64,000 nt of DNA, from NCBI GenBank assembly GCA_016715905.1, contig JADJXI010000005.1, positions 310,001-374,000 on the forward strand, written 5' to 3'. Below are positions 55,475-64,000 of the stretch, piece after piece. The position numbers and the translations under genes are program-made. The DNA comes from Sphingobacteriaceae bacterium (GTDB taxonomy: Bacteria; Bacteroidota; Bacteroidia; B-17B0; Aurantibacillaceae). The stretch's first letter is position 1; each line of letters starts with the position of its first letter. Under the pieces are notes generated by a model. The model was not told the DNA's origin. It did not search any database and was given only the letters and a program-made list of their open reading frames with translations.

Positions 55475-58400
55475 CTACCGGTCTAAATCTCCATAGTCAG
55501 GTTTTATTTTACGAATTCTTAAAATTAAACCGCACGCGAGCACAAAAAATGGAATGTACATGGTAATTTTCGGTAATTCCAATATTTCAAGTATAACAAT
55601 TGCTTTTCTTTTTAATCTTTCTGCTATTAAATACATGGCCGGCACTAAAAGTAAGGTAAGCAATGTTGCAAATCCTAATCCAAAAATCATAGTCCAACTT
55701 AAAGGTCCCCAAAATACCACATTGTCACCTCCAAAATAAATGTTTGGTTTTCCGGAGGACAATAAGGATTCAAAATCTATATTTAAACCAACGGCTAATG
55801 GAATTAATCCTAAAATTGCTGCAGTTGCGGTAAGTATAACCGGTGTCATTCTTGTACGTCCGGCTTCAATGGTTGCTTCCCATAATCTTTCCCCTTTCGC
55901 TCGGGCTTCTTCGGCAAATTCAACAAGGAGTATTCCATTCCGGACGACTATTCCCGCAAGTGCTACAATTCCAATTCCGGTCATAATAATACTCATATCC
56001 ATATTAAAAATTGCAGTTCCCAATAGTACACCAATTACACTTAAAATAATTTCGGAAAGAATAATAATGGGTTTACCAATGGAATTAAATTGAATAACCA
56101 AAACCAATAAAATAATTCCAATGGAAGTTTGTAAGGCACTACCTAAAAAGGCGCCGGTTTCAGCTTGTTCTTCTTGTTCGCCCGTAAATTTAATTTCAAC
56201 CGCACCTTCCGCTTTATAACCTTTACTAGCATTTTGTACTTCGGCAACTACATTATTAGCATTATATCCTTCCAGCACATCAGAAGAAAGAGTAATAACT
56301 CTCTTGTTTTGTTTTCTTTTTATACCTCCATAAGTATTTTCATATCTGATATTGCAAAAAGCCGAAAGAGGTACCGAACGTAGTATTCCGCCCATATTCA
56401 TATCTCTGAAAATTATTTTAATGTTTCGGATATCTTCTATGTTTGTTCGCTGATCATAATTGTAACGTATTTGAATTGGATACTCATCATTTGCGTCTCT
56501 GAACTTGCTGGGATTATCAATACCAAAAACTGCTTTTCTGATTTCCATAGCCAACTGAGCAGATGAAATTCCCTCACGGTTTGCACGTTCCCGGTCAACA
56601 TCAAAAACAATTTCGGGCTTATTGTTCACAAAGTCGGTCTTTAATTCAGCAACACCCGGAATTTCTGCTTTCTCCAAAAATCTTTTCAATTGCGCGCCAT
56701 TTTTAACTAACTCTTCAAATTTATCACCACTAATTTCAATATTAATGGGTTTTCCAACTGGCGGACCGGCCTGTTCTTTATTGGCGGTTATTTCTGCCCC
56801 CGGAATATTCCATTTGCAGTTTTGTAATTCCTGCAAATACTTCATGGTACTCATTCCATTTCTTTCAGCAAATTCTACAAAGTTAATGGCAATTTTACCT
56901 CTGTTTGCGTACGAATTTTGATCTTCGTCCTGTGGGTCGGTAACTCCAATGGTAACATTCGTAATCATGGAAGAAACCAAAGGATTATCTTTTCCGATTA
57001 TCGCATTAACTTTTTCTTCAACAACTTTCATTACGGCATTCGTTTTGGCAGGATCAGTGCCTTCGGGTAACTTCACATATACAAATACGTTATTAGGGTC
57101 GCCTTGCGGAAAAAATACCACATTGGGTTTAGTGATACTCATTAGCACAATAGAGAAAATAAATAAGCCCAAGGTCATAACCAATAAGCGATATGGTTTT
57201 TTTAAACTCCAGGTTAATAACGAAGTATACTTTCTAACAATTGCCGGCCAGGTTTTAGTTTGAAACTTTTCAATGACTTTGTATAAAAAGAGACGATGAA
57301 AAATCATAAAGAAAGCAAACACAAACATTAAATTTCCGATTGCAATGCTGCCACTTGAATAGGAAACTAAGGCTATGAGTACATAAACCACAATTCGAAG
57401 CCAACCTTTTTTGGTTATGCGTCCGTATTCTTTTGCTTCTTCTTCATGTGTTTTCATAAAGTCAACCGCAAATACCGGATTAATAATGTAGGCTACGAAC
57501 AAAGAGGCTAGCAAAGTAATAATTAAAGTGATGGGTAGAAAATACATAAATTTCCCAATCATACCCGGCCAAAAGGCAAGCGGAATAAATGGGGCCAATG
57601 TTGTAATTGTTCCGCTCAATACCGGTAAAAAAACTTCACCGGCAGCCATCTTAGAAGCAGTTTTAATATCCCGTTTTCCATTGGCGAACAAACGATGTGT
57701 GTTTTCAATTACAACTATGGCGTCATCCACAACAATTCCGAGTGCTAATAAAAAGGCGAATAACACAATCATATTCATGGTGAATCCTATGCTTGGCATG
57801 AATAAAAATGCAATAAACATGGATAAGGGAACAGATAAGGCCACAAATAAAGCATTGGTAACGCCCATAAAAAACATAAGAATTAAAGTAACAAGAATAA
57901 AGCCGATTATAATGGTGTTAATTAAATCATGTAGCGTTAACTTTGTTTTTTCTGATTGATCGGCCGTAATATTAATTTCAATATTTTGTGGAAATTCCGA
58001 CACTTTCATTTCTTTAATAATATCTCTGATTTTATCTGAGGCAGAAATTAAATTTTCCCCGGCTCGTTTAATAATGTTTAAGGTGATTACATTTTTGCCG
58101 GATAAACGTGCATAGCTTTCAGTTTCTCGGGCTGTGTCTTTCACTTGAGCAATATCTTTGATGTATAATTTGGCTCCGGATTGTGAAGTGATCACTAACT
58201 TTTGAATTTCTTGAATTGATTTGAATTCGTTTTTAATACTGATAGTTCTTTTAGAACCGTCCATTGGAATTTGCCCGCCGCTAATGCTGATATTTTCGCT
58301 ACCAATGGCTCTTTCCAAATCGCCCATACCTAATTGCATGGCCTGCATTTTGTACATATCGAGGTTAATCTGAATTTCCCGATCAGGTGCACCCACCATT

Positions 58401-58936
58401 TTAACTTCTGTTATTTCTTTTAAACCTTCTATCCTGTTTTTGAGTTCATCGGCATATTGTTTTAGCTTACTTAACTCCATATCTCCCGCCACGTTCACGT
58501 ACATGATTGGCATTTCAGAAAAAGCCAATTCTTTTACAAATGGGGCGCGAGAAAGCGAAGTAGGCAGATCTGATTTTGCTTCATCAACTTTATCTTTTAT
58601 TTGCTGTCTGGCCTTATCAACGCTTATACTGGTATTAAACTCAACAGTAATTAAAGAAACATCCTGCATAGAGTTGCTGGTTAATTTGCGGACTCCGGGA
58701 ATTGATTTAAGCTTTTTTTCTAAAGGCTTGGTTACGGTATTTTCAATATTAGTTGGAGAGTTACCGGCATAAACTGTACTGATAAAAAACTTGGGGACAA
58801 CAATATCCGGAAAACTTTCTTTCGGCAAATTTTTATATGCGCTTATACCCATCAGTGTAATGAGTATAGTCACAATATAGATAGCTGTTTTATTGTCGAT
58901 TGACCAGCTACTTGGTTTAAATTCTTTAAATTTCAT
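55475..58936 (-). CDS. RND-family efflux pump permease (AcrB-like)
   Basis: This 1153-residue inner-membrane transporter opens with SIDNKTAIYIVTILITLMGISAYKNLPKESFPDI. It shows a large periplasmic domain, a repeated second half and about twelve membrane segments. TM4 carries the proton-relay acidic pair in LALGIVVDDAIVVIENTHR. It shares an operon with the adaptor (29 bp upstream), the TolC-type channel and the TetR regulator. It exports substrates by proton antiport through a trimeric tripartite complex; substrate class (drugs, bile salts or lipids) is not readable. The 29-residue C-terminal tail beyond the last helix is charged. Confidence 0.95.
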   Translation of the reverse strand: MKFKEFKPSSWSIDNKTAIYIVTILITLMGISAYKNLPKESFPDIVVPKFFISTVYAGNSPTNIENTVTKPLEKKLKSIPGVRKLTSNSMQDVSLITVEFNTSISVDKARQQIKDKVDEAKSDLPTSLSRAPFVKELAFSEMPIMYVNVAGDMELSKLKQYADELKNRIEGLKEITEVKMVGAPDREIQINLDMYKMQAMQLGMGDLERAIGSENISISGGQIPMDGSKRTISIKNEFKSIQEIQKLVITSQSGAKLYIKDIAQVKDTARETESYARLSGKNVITLNIIKRAGENLISASDKIRDIIKEMKVSEFPQNIEINITADQSEKTKLTLHDLINTIIIGFILVTLILMFFMGVTNALFVALSVPLSMFIAFLFMPSIGFTMNMIVLFAFLLALGIVVDDAIVVIENTHRLFANGKRDIKTASKMAAGEVFLPVLSGTITTLAPFIPLAFWPGMIGKFMYFLPITLIITLLASLFVAYIINPVFAVDFMKTHEEEAKEYGRITKKGWLRIVVYVLIALVSYSSGSIAIGNLMFVFAFFMIFHRLFLYKVIEKFQTKTWPAIVRKYTSLLTWSLKKPYRLLVMTLGLFIFSIVLMSITKPNVVFFPQGDPNNVFVYVKLPEGTDPAKTNAVMKVVEEKVNAIIGKDNPLVSSMITNVTIGVTDPQDEDQNSYANRGKIAINFVEFAERNGMSTMKYLQELQNCKWNIPGAEITANKEQAGPPVGKPINIEISGDKFEELVKNGAQLKRFLEKAEIPGVAELKTDFVNNKPEIVFDVDRERANREGISSAQLAMEIRKAVFGIDNPSKFRDANDEYPIQIRYNYDQRTNIEDIRNIKIIFRDMNMGGILRSVPLSAFCNIRYENTYGGIKRKQNKRVITLSSDVLEGYNANNVVAEVQNASKGYKAEGAVEIKFTGEQEEQAETGAFLGSALQTSIGIILLVLVIQFNSIGKPIIILSEIILSVIGVLLGTAIFNMDMSIIMTGIGIVALAGIVVRNGILLVEFAEEARAKGERLWEATIEAGRTRMTPVILTATAAILGLIPLAVGLNIDFESLLSSGKPNIYFGGDNVVFWGPLSWTMIFGLGFATLLTLLLVPAMYLIAERLKRKAIVILEILELPKITMYIPFFVLACGLILRIRKIKPDYGDLDR

Positions 58937-58965
58937 GGTGTCAGTATTTGATTCTGGAATTTTAT

Positions 58966-60078
58966 TTATTCTTTAGTTCGAAGTAAATCACCTTCATTTA
59001 CACTTTCAAAACCGCCGGTTATTACCTTGGTATTTTCGTCTATTCCTTCAATCACTTCTATTTTACCATTATACTCTTTTCCGGTTTTAATATATCTTTT
59101 GGATGCTACATCCTTTTCCGAGATCAATAAAAAACTTTTACCGCTTAAATCTTTTTGAATATAATTAACTGGTAAACAAACTACAGGTTTAGTTGAAGTG
59201 TAATCGTTAATGTTTAGTACGCAAATCTGATTTGGATGATATTCTTTATTGTTATTTAATTTTATTTCCACTCCAAAAGTCCGACTCATGGGATTGATAG
59301 CCCTAGAAGCATAATTGATATTGGCAATTAAAGTATCATTGGTATCCGGAAAACGAACCAGAACTTCATCCCCTTTATGAACTTTAGCGGCATAACTTTC
59401 AGCCATATCGGCCTTAATTTTTAAATTATTAAAATTCACTACTCGTATGGCAGGCATGCCGGGTGCCGTTAACATTCCTAATTTAACATCTACAGCATCC
59501 ACCGTACCATCAATAGGGGAAATGATTTTAGACATTCTTAGTTGTTCCTGCAGAGTGGAGAGTTTCTTTTCAATACTTTCTTTTTGGGTTTTAGCTTGTA
59601 AATATTGTACTTCTGTGCCAATTTTTTGTTCCCATAAAGATTTTTGTTTTTCATATAACTGATTAACCAGGTCGGCATTAATTTGTAAATCTGATAAACT
59701 TTGTTGTAAGGCTCTTGAATCTGTTTCGGCTAAAACTTGACCTTTGTTTACTGTTTCACCTGGAGTTACTAAAATTTTTGTAATAATTCCCGGAATTTCA
59801 GATGATAACGATACGCTTTCTTCTGCATCAATTCTGCCTTGTACATTAATATAAGTTTTAAAAATTTGAGGTTGAATAACAGAAGTTTGAACAAGCGTTG
59901 ATTTTTTACCCGAATCTCCTTGTAATGTTAATATTTTAGCATTTATTTCAGCGAGTTGAGTTTTTAATTCGGCTTGTTTGCTTTTTAAATCTGTCAGGTT
60001 TTCGGTTTTTTCACCCCCACAAGAAATTAATATTGATGTTGTAGCGAGAATTAAAAGTAATTTTTGAATTGTATTCAT
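58966..60078 (-). CDS. RND efflux periplasmic adaptor (lipoprotein)
   Basis: This 370-residue membrane-fusion lipoprotein has the lipobox ISCG (LILATTSILISCGGEK). An initial coiled-coil with Lys/Leu heptads follows, then INVQGRIDAEESVSLSSEIPG and VTPGETVNKGQVLAETDSRALQ (lipoyl half), the hairpin, the second lipoyl half (IISPIDGTVDAVDVKLGMLTAPG) and beta-barrel domains. It links the permease (29 bp downstream) to the TolC channel encoded 26 bp upstream. Length and domain order are typical. Confidence 0.94.
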   Translation of the reverse strand: MNTIQKLLLILATTSILISCGGEKTENLTDLKSKQAELKTQLAEINAKILTLQGDSGKKSTLVQTSVIQPQIFKTYINVQGRIDAEESVSLSSEIPGIITKILVTPGETVNKGQVLAETDSRALQQSLSDLQINADLVNQLYEKQKSLWEQKIGTEVQYLQAKTQKESIEKKLSTLQEQLRMSKIISPIDGTVDAVDVKLGMLTAPGMPAIRVVNFNNLKIKADMAESYAAKVHKGDEVLVRFPDTNDTLIANINYASRAINPMSRTFGVEIKLNNNKEYHPNQICVLNINDYTSTKPVVCLPVNYIQKDLSGKSFLLISEKDVASKRYIKTGKEYNGKIEVIEGIDENTKVITGGFESVNEGDLLRTKE

Positions 60079-60104
60079 AAGAATTATGTTGATTATAATA
60101 TATT

Positions 60105-61457
60105 TTATTTAATTAAGTTTCCGGTTGCTTTCAGGTAATCTGTTTTTGAAATTAAAAGGTCATATGCGGCGTTTAAATAATTTGTTTGTGCCTCTTTCAT
60201 ACTTGTTTCTGCATTTAAAATTTCAAGATTGCTACCTACGCCGTTCGTAAATTTTTTCTGAGCCGAGTCATAAATATGTTCAGCTAAAATCATATTTTTC
60301 TTTTGTGTTTGAAGAGAAGCGAAAGCGTTGGAGTAGGCAATGGCGGCTGCGGTGGCTTCCAACTCCGTAGCTAGTTCGAGGTTTTTAATATTGTTTTCAT
60401 TTTTTAAGGCAGCTATTTTAGCTTGCTGAATTTTATGATGACGTTGTAGTCCGTCAAAAATATTGAGATTAATAGTACCACCAATTAAAGCTATTTTAAA
60501 CCAAGGTAAATTGGTGTCAAAAAGATCGAATTCTTGGCGCTGGGCATTATATTGATATGCGCCATAAGCTGCTATACTTGGTAAGTATCCCAATTTATTT
60601 CGTTTCACATCTAGTTCTAACATTTTTTGCTGAGTCTGCAAGAGTTGATATTCCGGTCTTTTACTAACGTCTATTTTAGTTGCACTTAATATGTTTTCTT
60701 CAGCACCATCTATATTCAAGCTATCGGAAAGTAAAATAGGGTCACTTATTTTGTAACCCATCTGAAATTTTAAAAGGTGAATTGATAATTCAACCAATTT
60801 AGCCACCTTATCTCTTTCGGTGTTTAAATTATTGTAATTTACTTCTAACCTTTCAACGTCAATTAATTCTACATAACCTTGCTGATTCAAGGCTTTGGTG
60901 TCGTCAAATATTTTTTTGAGTTTTACTATGTTCGCATCAATTAATTTTATTCTTTGTTGATTTATTAATGCCGTGTAATAAGCTTTTGAAACTTGAGAAA
61001 TAATTTCTGCTTTAGTTCTATTTATATTAATATTGGATAAATTGATAAACTCTTTTGAAGCCCTAATACCCATAAATAAATCTGAACTTAATAGAATTTG
61101 TGAAGCGTTAATTCCGGCGGTTGAATTGTATTTGGTTCCAAACCGAACAGGAATAAATGTACCGGGAGGGGCACCAAAAAATTCACCGGGTAGAAGAGAG
61201 GTTGGTAAATCCAAGTAATTTTTTAAATCAGCGCTAGCTGAAATTTGCGGAAACGCCAATCCGGTAATTTCTTTGCGTTTGTGATGCGCAGATTTCAAAT
61301 CAAGATCGGAATTCAAATAGGCAGCATTGTTTTTTAATGCAAAATCAATGGATTGTTGTAAGTTAAAAGAACCGCCTGATTCTTGAGCTGAAATTTTTAC
61401 GGATGAAAACAGTAACAAGGCCTGTATTATCAGTGTTTTTTTAATTAATTGATTCAT
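60105..61457 (-). CDS. TolC-family outer membrane channel
   Basis: This 450-residue protein has a signal peptide (LIIQALLLFSSVKISAQ), the OEP motif LQQSIDFALKNNAAYLNSDLDL near the N-terminus and two helical repeats with beta strands between. The tail ends in SKTDYLKATGNLI. It forms the outer-membrane exit for the RND pump encoded next. It lies 2 bp after the TetR-family stop and 26 bp before the adaptor, in one operon. Confidence 0.94.
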   Translation of the reverse strand: MNQLIKKTLIIQALLLFSSVKISAQESGGSFNLQQSIDFALKNNAAYLNSDLDLKSAHHKRKEITGLAFPQISASADLKNYLDLPTSLLPGEFFGAPPGTFIPVRFGTKYNSTAGINASQILLSSDLFMGIRASKEFINLSNININRTKAEIISQVSKAYYTALINQQRIKLIDANIVKLKKIFDDTKALNQQGYVELIDVERLEVNYNNLNTERDKVAKLVELSIHLLKFQMGYKISDPILLSDSLNIDGAEENILSATKIDVSKRPEYQLLQTQQKMLELDVKRNKLGYLPSIAAYGAYQYNAQRQEFDLFDTNLPWFKIALIGGTINLNIFDGLQRHHKIQQAKIAALKNENNIKNLELATELEATAAAIAYSNAFASLQTQKKNMILAEHIYDSAQKKFTNGVGSNLEILNAETSMKEAQTNYLNAAYDLLISKTDYLKATGNLIK

Positions 61458-61459
61458 GT

Positions 61460-62071
61460 TTAATCTTCAATTACATTTTTAAATTTATTTATTAATTTAT
61501 GACCTTTTAATGTACATACACCATACAAAAAATGTTCTGTCATTTCTAATTGTACTTCCAGCATAGTGTATTTATCAGGAGGAAAAATTCTACCAAAAAA
61601 ACCGGAATTTAAATTTTCAAGTCGCATACGCGACAAAATTTTAATATTAATGTCCATTCTAACTAAATTCTGTTCCTGACCTTTTAATAAACTTTTTTCA
61701 ATATGATTTAACATACATTCGTTTTTAAAATCTTCAAAAATTTTAAAGGTTATAGGATAATATTTATGTAAATCATGAAATATTATGGGATTCATATTCG
61801 CCAACATTTCCCTCATCATTCTCATTAAAGCAAAAATTTCTGAAACTACATTTTCAGCTTCCTGATGAATTTTTTCGGTAATACTTTTATTTAATGCTAT
61901 TTTATTTTTGAAAAGATGGTGTACCAAGTCGTCCTTATCTTTAAAAAACTGATAAATCGTTTTTTTACTCATACCAATGTTTTTTGCAATTTCATCCATG
62001 GTAACACTTTTAATACCATATTTGAAAAACAACTGCTCAGCCCCTATTAAAATTTTATCTTTTGCTTCCAT
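61460..62071 (-). CDS. TetR/AcrR-family regulator of the RND operon
   Basis: Starting at the ATG at 62071 gives 203 residues; a longer frame to 62149 has no family sequence before MEAKDKIL. The N-terminal HTH is clear: GAEQLFFKYGIKSVTMDEIAKNIGMSKKTIYQFFKDKDDLV. The C-terminal two-thirds is the divergent helical ligand domain. Being first in an operon with the pump, it probably represses its own expression and that of the pump until a ligand is present. A matching promoter and inverted repeat lie between its start and the divergent M23 gene. Confidence 0.93.
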   Translation of the reverse strand: MEAKDKILIGAEQLFFKYGIKSVTMDEIAKNIGMSKKTIYQFFKDKDDLVHHLFKNKIALNKSITEKIHQEAENVVSEIFALMRMMREMLANMNPIIFHDLHKYYPITFKIFEDFKNECMLNHIEKSLLKGQEQNLVRMDINIKILSRMRLENLNSGFFGRIFPPDKYTMLEVQLEMTEHFLYGVCTLKGHKLINKFKNVIED

Positions 62072-62079
62072 TTCGGAAA

Positions 62080-62110
62080 CAAAACTATGGAAACTATTTA
62101 AGTCTTGCAA
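62080..62110 (-). promoter_or_regulatory. Promoter for the TetR/RND operon
   Basis: On the minus strand TTG (62110-62108), a 20-bp spacer and TAGTTTTG (62087-62080) fit the Bacteroidota promoter. The start codon at 62071 follows 8 bp later. Confidence 0.65.
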
Positions 62111-62116
62111 GTTTCC
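62089..62116. promoter_or_regulatory. Inverted repeat: putative TetR operator
   Basis: GGAAACT (62089-62095) and AGTTTCC (62110-62116) are perfect 7-bp arms with a 14-bp spacer. The repeat covers the spacer and -33 element of the TetR/RND promoter, ideal for autorepression. An extra GGAAAC lies at 62075-62080, and CTTGCAAG (62104-62111) is a smaller palindrome inside. Binding is inferred from position and symmetry. Confidence 0.5.
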
Positions 62117-62152
62117 GTGCGAATTATTTTTTTTCGCATCTTTACACATTGT

Positions 62153-63022
62153 ATGTCAGAGGTTAAGCCAAGTAGATGGAAGAAGTTTGTATCCGGCCTA
62201 AAAAGTCGGTACCGGTTGGTTATATTGAATGATACAACTTACGGCGAAAAGCTTTCAATCCGATTAACTCCTTTGGGTATTATTATTGGAATTACGGCTA
62301 TTACGATCTTAATGACCACGTTGGTTATTAGTTTGGTAGCCTTTACCTCTTTAAAAGAGTATATACCAGGATATGGTAATATTGCGGAACGAAAAAAGAT
62401 ATTAGAATTGACCTTTAAAACAGATTCTATAGAACAATCATTGCAAGATAAAGAGGCCTATATGATGAATATTTTAAATGTATTACATGATAGTTTGGAA
62501 AGAAAATCTCCTAAACCTTTGAAAGATACCAGCGGAAGATTTAAAAACGTTAACGTGGAGCCGGGAAAATCAGACAAACTATTTAGGGAAGATTACGAAC
62601 AAAATAAATCCTCAATTGCCAGTTTTTCAAATCCCAAATTAAAGGGAATTAGTGAACTTGTATTTTTTACACCGGTAAAAGGAATTATTGTTTCGGCTTT
62701 CAACGTAAAGGAAGAACATTTTGGATTAGATTTAGTGACCAAGGAAGACGAAACAGTAAAGAATGTTTTGGATGGGACCGTTGTTTTTACGGGCTTTTCT
62801 GCCGAAGATGGCTATGTAATTCATGTTCAGCACAGCAATAATTTAACCAGCATATATAAGCATAATAATAATTTATTGAAGAAAACAGGAGATAGGATTA
62901 AAGCAGGAGATGTGATTTCCATTGTAGGAAATACGGGTGAGCTGAGTAAGGGGCCACATTTACATTTAGAGTTATGGTATAACGGCATTCCAATTGACCC
63001 GCAGGATTGTATAGCGTTTTAA
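62153..63022 (+). CDS. M23-family peptidoglycan endopeptidase, membrane anchored
   Basis: Starting at the ATG at 62153 gives 289 residues (the ORF from 62105 lacks family sequence). It has one N-terminal membrane helix (LGIIIGITAITILMTTLVISLVAF) and a coiled linker. The LytM/M23 domain in the last 110 residues shows EEHFGLDLV (the usual HxGxDxx position, with Phe-Gly preceded by His) and GPHLHLELWYNG (HxH zinc ligands). It probably trims peptidoglycan in the periplasm. It is divergent from the TetR gene and overlaps the O-antigen ligase stop by four bases. Confidence 0.9.
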   Translation: MSEVKPSRWKKFVSGLKSRYRLVILNDTTYGEKLSIRLTPLGIIIGITAITILMTTLVISLVAFTSLKEYIPGYGNIAERKKILELTFKTDSIEQSLQDKEAYMMNILNVLHDSLERKSPKPLKDTSGRFKNVNVEPGKSDKLFREDYEQNKSSIASFSNPKLKGISELVFFTPVKGIIVSAFNVKEEHFGLDLVTKEDETVKNVLDGTVVFTGFSAEDGYVIHVQHSNNLTSIYKHNNNLLKKTGDRIKAGDVISIVGNTGELSKGPHLHLELWYNGIPIDPQDCIAF

Positions 63023-64000
63023 TTTTTTGTTTTCAAGAAATACGAATACGACACAAAAAGGCTATTGAAAAATGCAAAAAAGGTAACGCCAGCCTGAGTC
63101 TCCAAAGTGTCTTCCATTAAAAATGATAGTACACTTAAAATAAAAAACGGTAAATAAAGACTGTGTTTGTGTTTTCGAATACTAAAGAAGGGTAAAAAAA
63201 CTGAAAATAAAAATAAAAGTAATCCAACTACCCCTAAAGCTACTGTTGCCGTTAAAAATTGATTGTGTGGGCGTTTAAACCACTCCCTTTTTAATGGTGT
63301 TTTCGATTCTTGATAAGCCAAATTCATTGCTTCTTGTACATCACCGGTGCCTACTCCAAAAAAAGGATTTTGTGAAATTACTTTTAAGGCATTCCCCCAA
63401 AAGTATAACCGCATGGTTAGTGAGTTTCCGTTAATTTCCTGATGCGTTTTATATTCTTGAAATTCATTGACCAGTTCATAAATTCTTCTATGAAAATAAC
63501 TCCAGTTTTTATAGTCATAATGTGTATATCCTAGTTTGATGGATTTAATATCATCGGTGTTTAATTTGGAAAATCCTATAGAATCTTTGGTAATTTCCAT
63601 GCTGCTCATATAGCGTAACAATACCAAGAATCTATTGGTATTATGTGCGGGATCAAGTGAAAACGTATCATCAGGACAAACGCTGTTCCATGCGTATTGA
63701 AGATCTTGTAAAATAATATTGGTATTCACCACATTACCATTTTCAATTTGATTCATCCCTTCAAAATGGTAATAAAATTTACCTACATCATTAGTTAACT
63801 TTTTAGAGTTGTAACTAGTTTCCTTTAAGGTGAATTGGCTATTATATATATGATTGATATAATAAAAGGCGAAAAGAAGAATGAAAATAACGCCGGAAGA
63901 GGCGAGTATAAAATATTTTAAGCCTTTTTTGTAGGAGTAATAAATACCAAATATGCAGAGTAATAATACTAAATTAAAAAAGCCGGATGCTAAACCAAGA
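63019..64000 (-). CDS. O-antigen ligase/polymerase-like membrane protein (partial)
   Basis: The open frame runs from the stop at 63019 to the window edge with no stop, so the N-terminus lies beyond 64000. The visible 327 residues show several hydrophobic helices (GVIFILLFAFYYI, ATVALGVVGLLLFLF, LPFFILSVLSFLMEDTLETQ) and the Wzy/WaaL-type motif GVGTGDVQEAMNLAYQ with KRPHNQFLTATVALG. It should join or polymerise O-antigen-like glycan in the inner membrane. A start at 63756 is possible but would truncate the family, since the frame is open upstream. Confidence 0.85.
   Translation of the reverse strand, partial: LGLASGFFNLVLLLCIFGIYYSYKKGLKYFILASSGVIFILLFAFYYINHIYNSQFTLKETSYNSKKLTNDVGKFYYHFEGMNQIENGNVVNTNIILQDLQYAWNSVCPDDTFSLDPAHNTNRFLVLLRYMSSMEITKDSIGFSKLNTDDIKSIKLGYTHYDYKNWSYFHRRIYELVNEFQEYKTHQEINGNSLTMRLYFWGNALKVISQNPFFGVGTGDVQEAMNLAYQESKTPLKREWFKRPHNQFLTATVALGVVGLLLFLFSVFLPFFSIRKHKHSLYLPFFILSVLSFLMEDTLETQAGVTFFAFFNSLFVSYSYFLKTKN

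Noticed and set aside
55554..58772. Several long plus-strand ORFs opposite the RND permease gene
   Set aside because: They are antisense shadows of a high-confidence membrane protein gene, with no domain of their own.
1..64000. CRISPR arrays, insertion sequences, tRNA or rRNA genes
   Set aside because: None found: no regularly spaced repeats, no transposase-like ORFs and no intergenic space with a cloverleaf or rRNA-like sequence.

Overview
The window is AT-rich and densely coded, with genes on both strands and no rRNA, tRNA, CRISPR array or insertion sequence that I can see. It comes from a member of the Bacteroidota, probably a Flavobacteriales-like lineage. The evidence is a type IX secretion (T9SS) and gliding gene set (gldJ, porP/sprF, porU, porV, a PorE-like protein and a DUF5103 plug-domain protein), T9SS C-terminal sorting domains, and Bacteroidota-type promoters (TTG, about 19 bp, TAnnTTTG). 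Genus-level placement is not possible from the sequence alone.

Layout. 1-4725 (minus): three tandem secreted arylsulfotransferase-like proteins; the two complete ones end in T9SS sorting domains. 4821-6554 (minus): a LytS-type kinase and a LytTR response regulator whose gene carries a one-base frameshift. Paired direct repeats 21 bp apart lie upstream of both the kinase gene and the sulfotransferase operon. 6667-11120 (minus): a DUF5686 outer-membrane protein, tsaB and an orphan RND-type adaptor. 11220-14226 (plus): a DUF255 thioredoxin-like protein and a secreted protein. 14265-18850 (minus): a GyrI-like lipoprotein, a PLP aminotransferase and the PorE-like TPR/PD40/OmpA protein. 19011-25141: prfC, two small secreted proteins, a dicarboxylate/amino-acid symporter and murF. 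25144-33146: the T9SS core, with gldJ and porP divergent from porU and porV.

33224-36580 (plus): a peptide-binding lipoprotein and an L,D-transpeptidase. 36599-41531: a polysaccharide flippase, OsmC, a barrel-like protein, lipA, a SiaC-like protein and DAHP synthase/chorismate mutase. 41615-46055: a 28-residue Cys/Lys-rich protein, a frameshifted sirtuin, an S9 peptidase, a HAD phosphatase and a membrane protein. 46197-50232 (plus): frameshifted gdhA, plsY, the T9SS plug protein and a secreted protein. 50258-55470: a B12/radical SAM protein coupled to a caspase-like protease with a propeller. 55475-62071 (minus): a complete RND efflux operon led by its TetR regulator. 62153-64000: an M23 peptidase and a partial O-antigen ligase.

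Three otherwise intact genes (LytTR regulator, sirtuin, gdhA) each carry exactly one extra base, which points to uncorrected assembly indels or recent mutations. The most interesting new observation is the shared 21-bp-spaced repeat pair linking the LytS/LytTR system to the tandem sulfotransferase operon.
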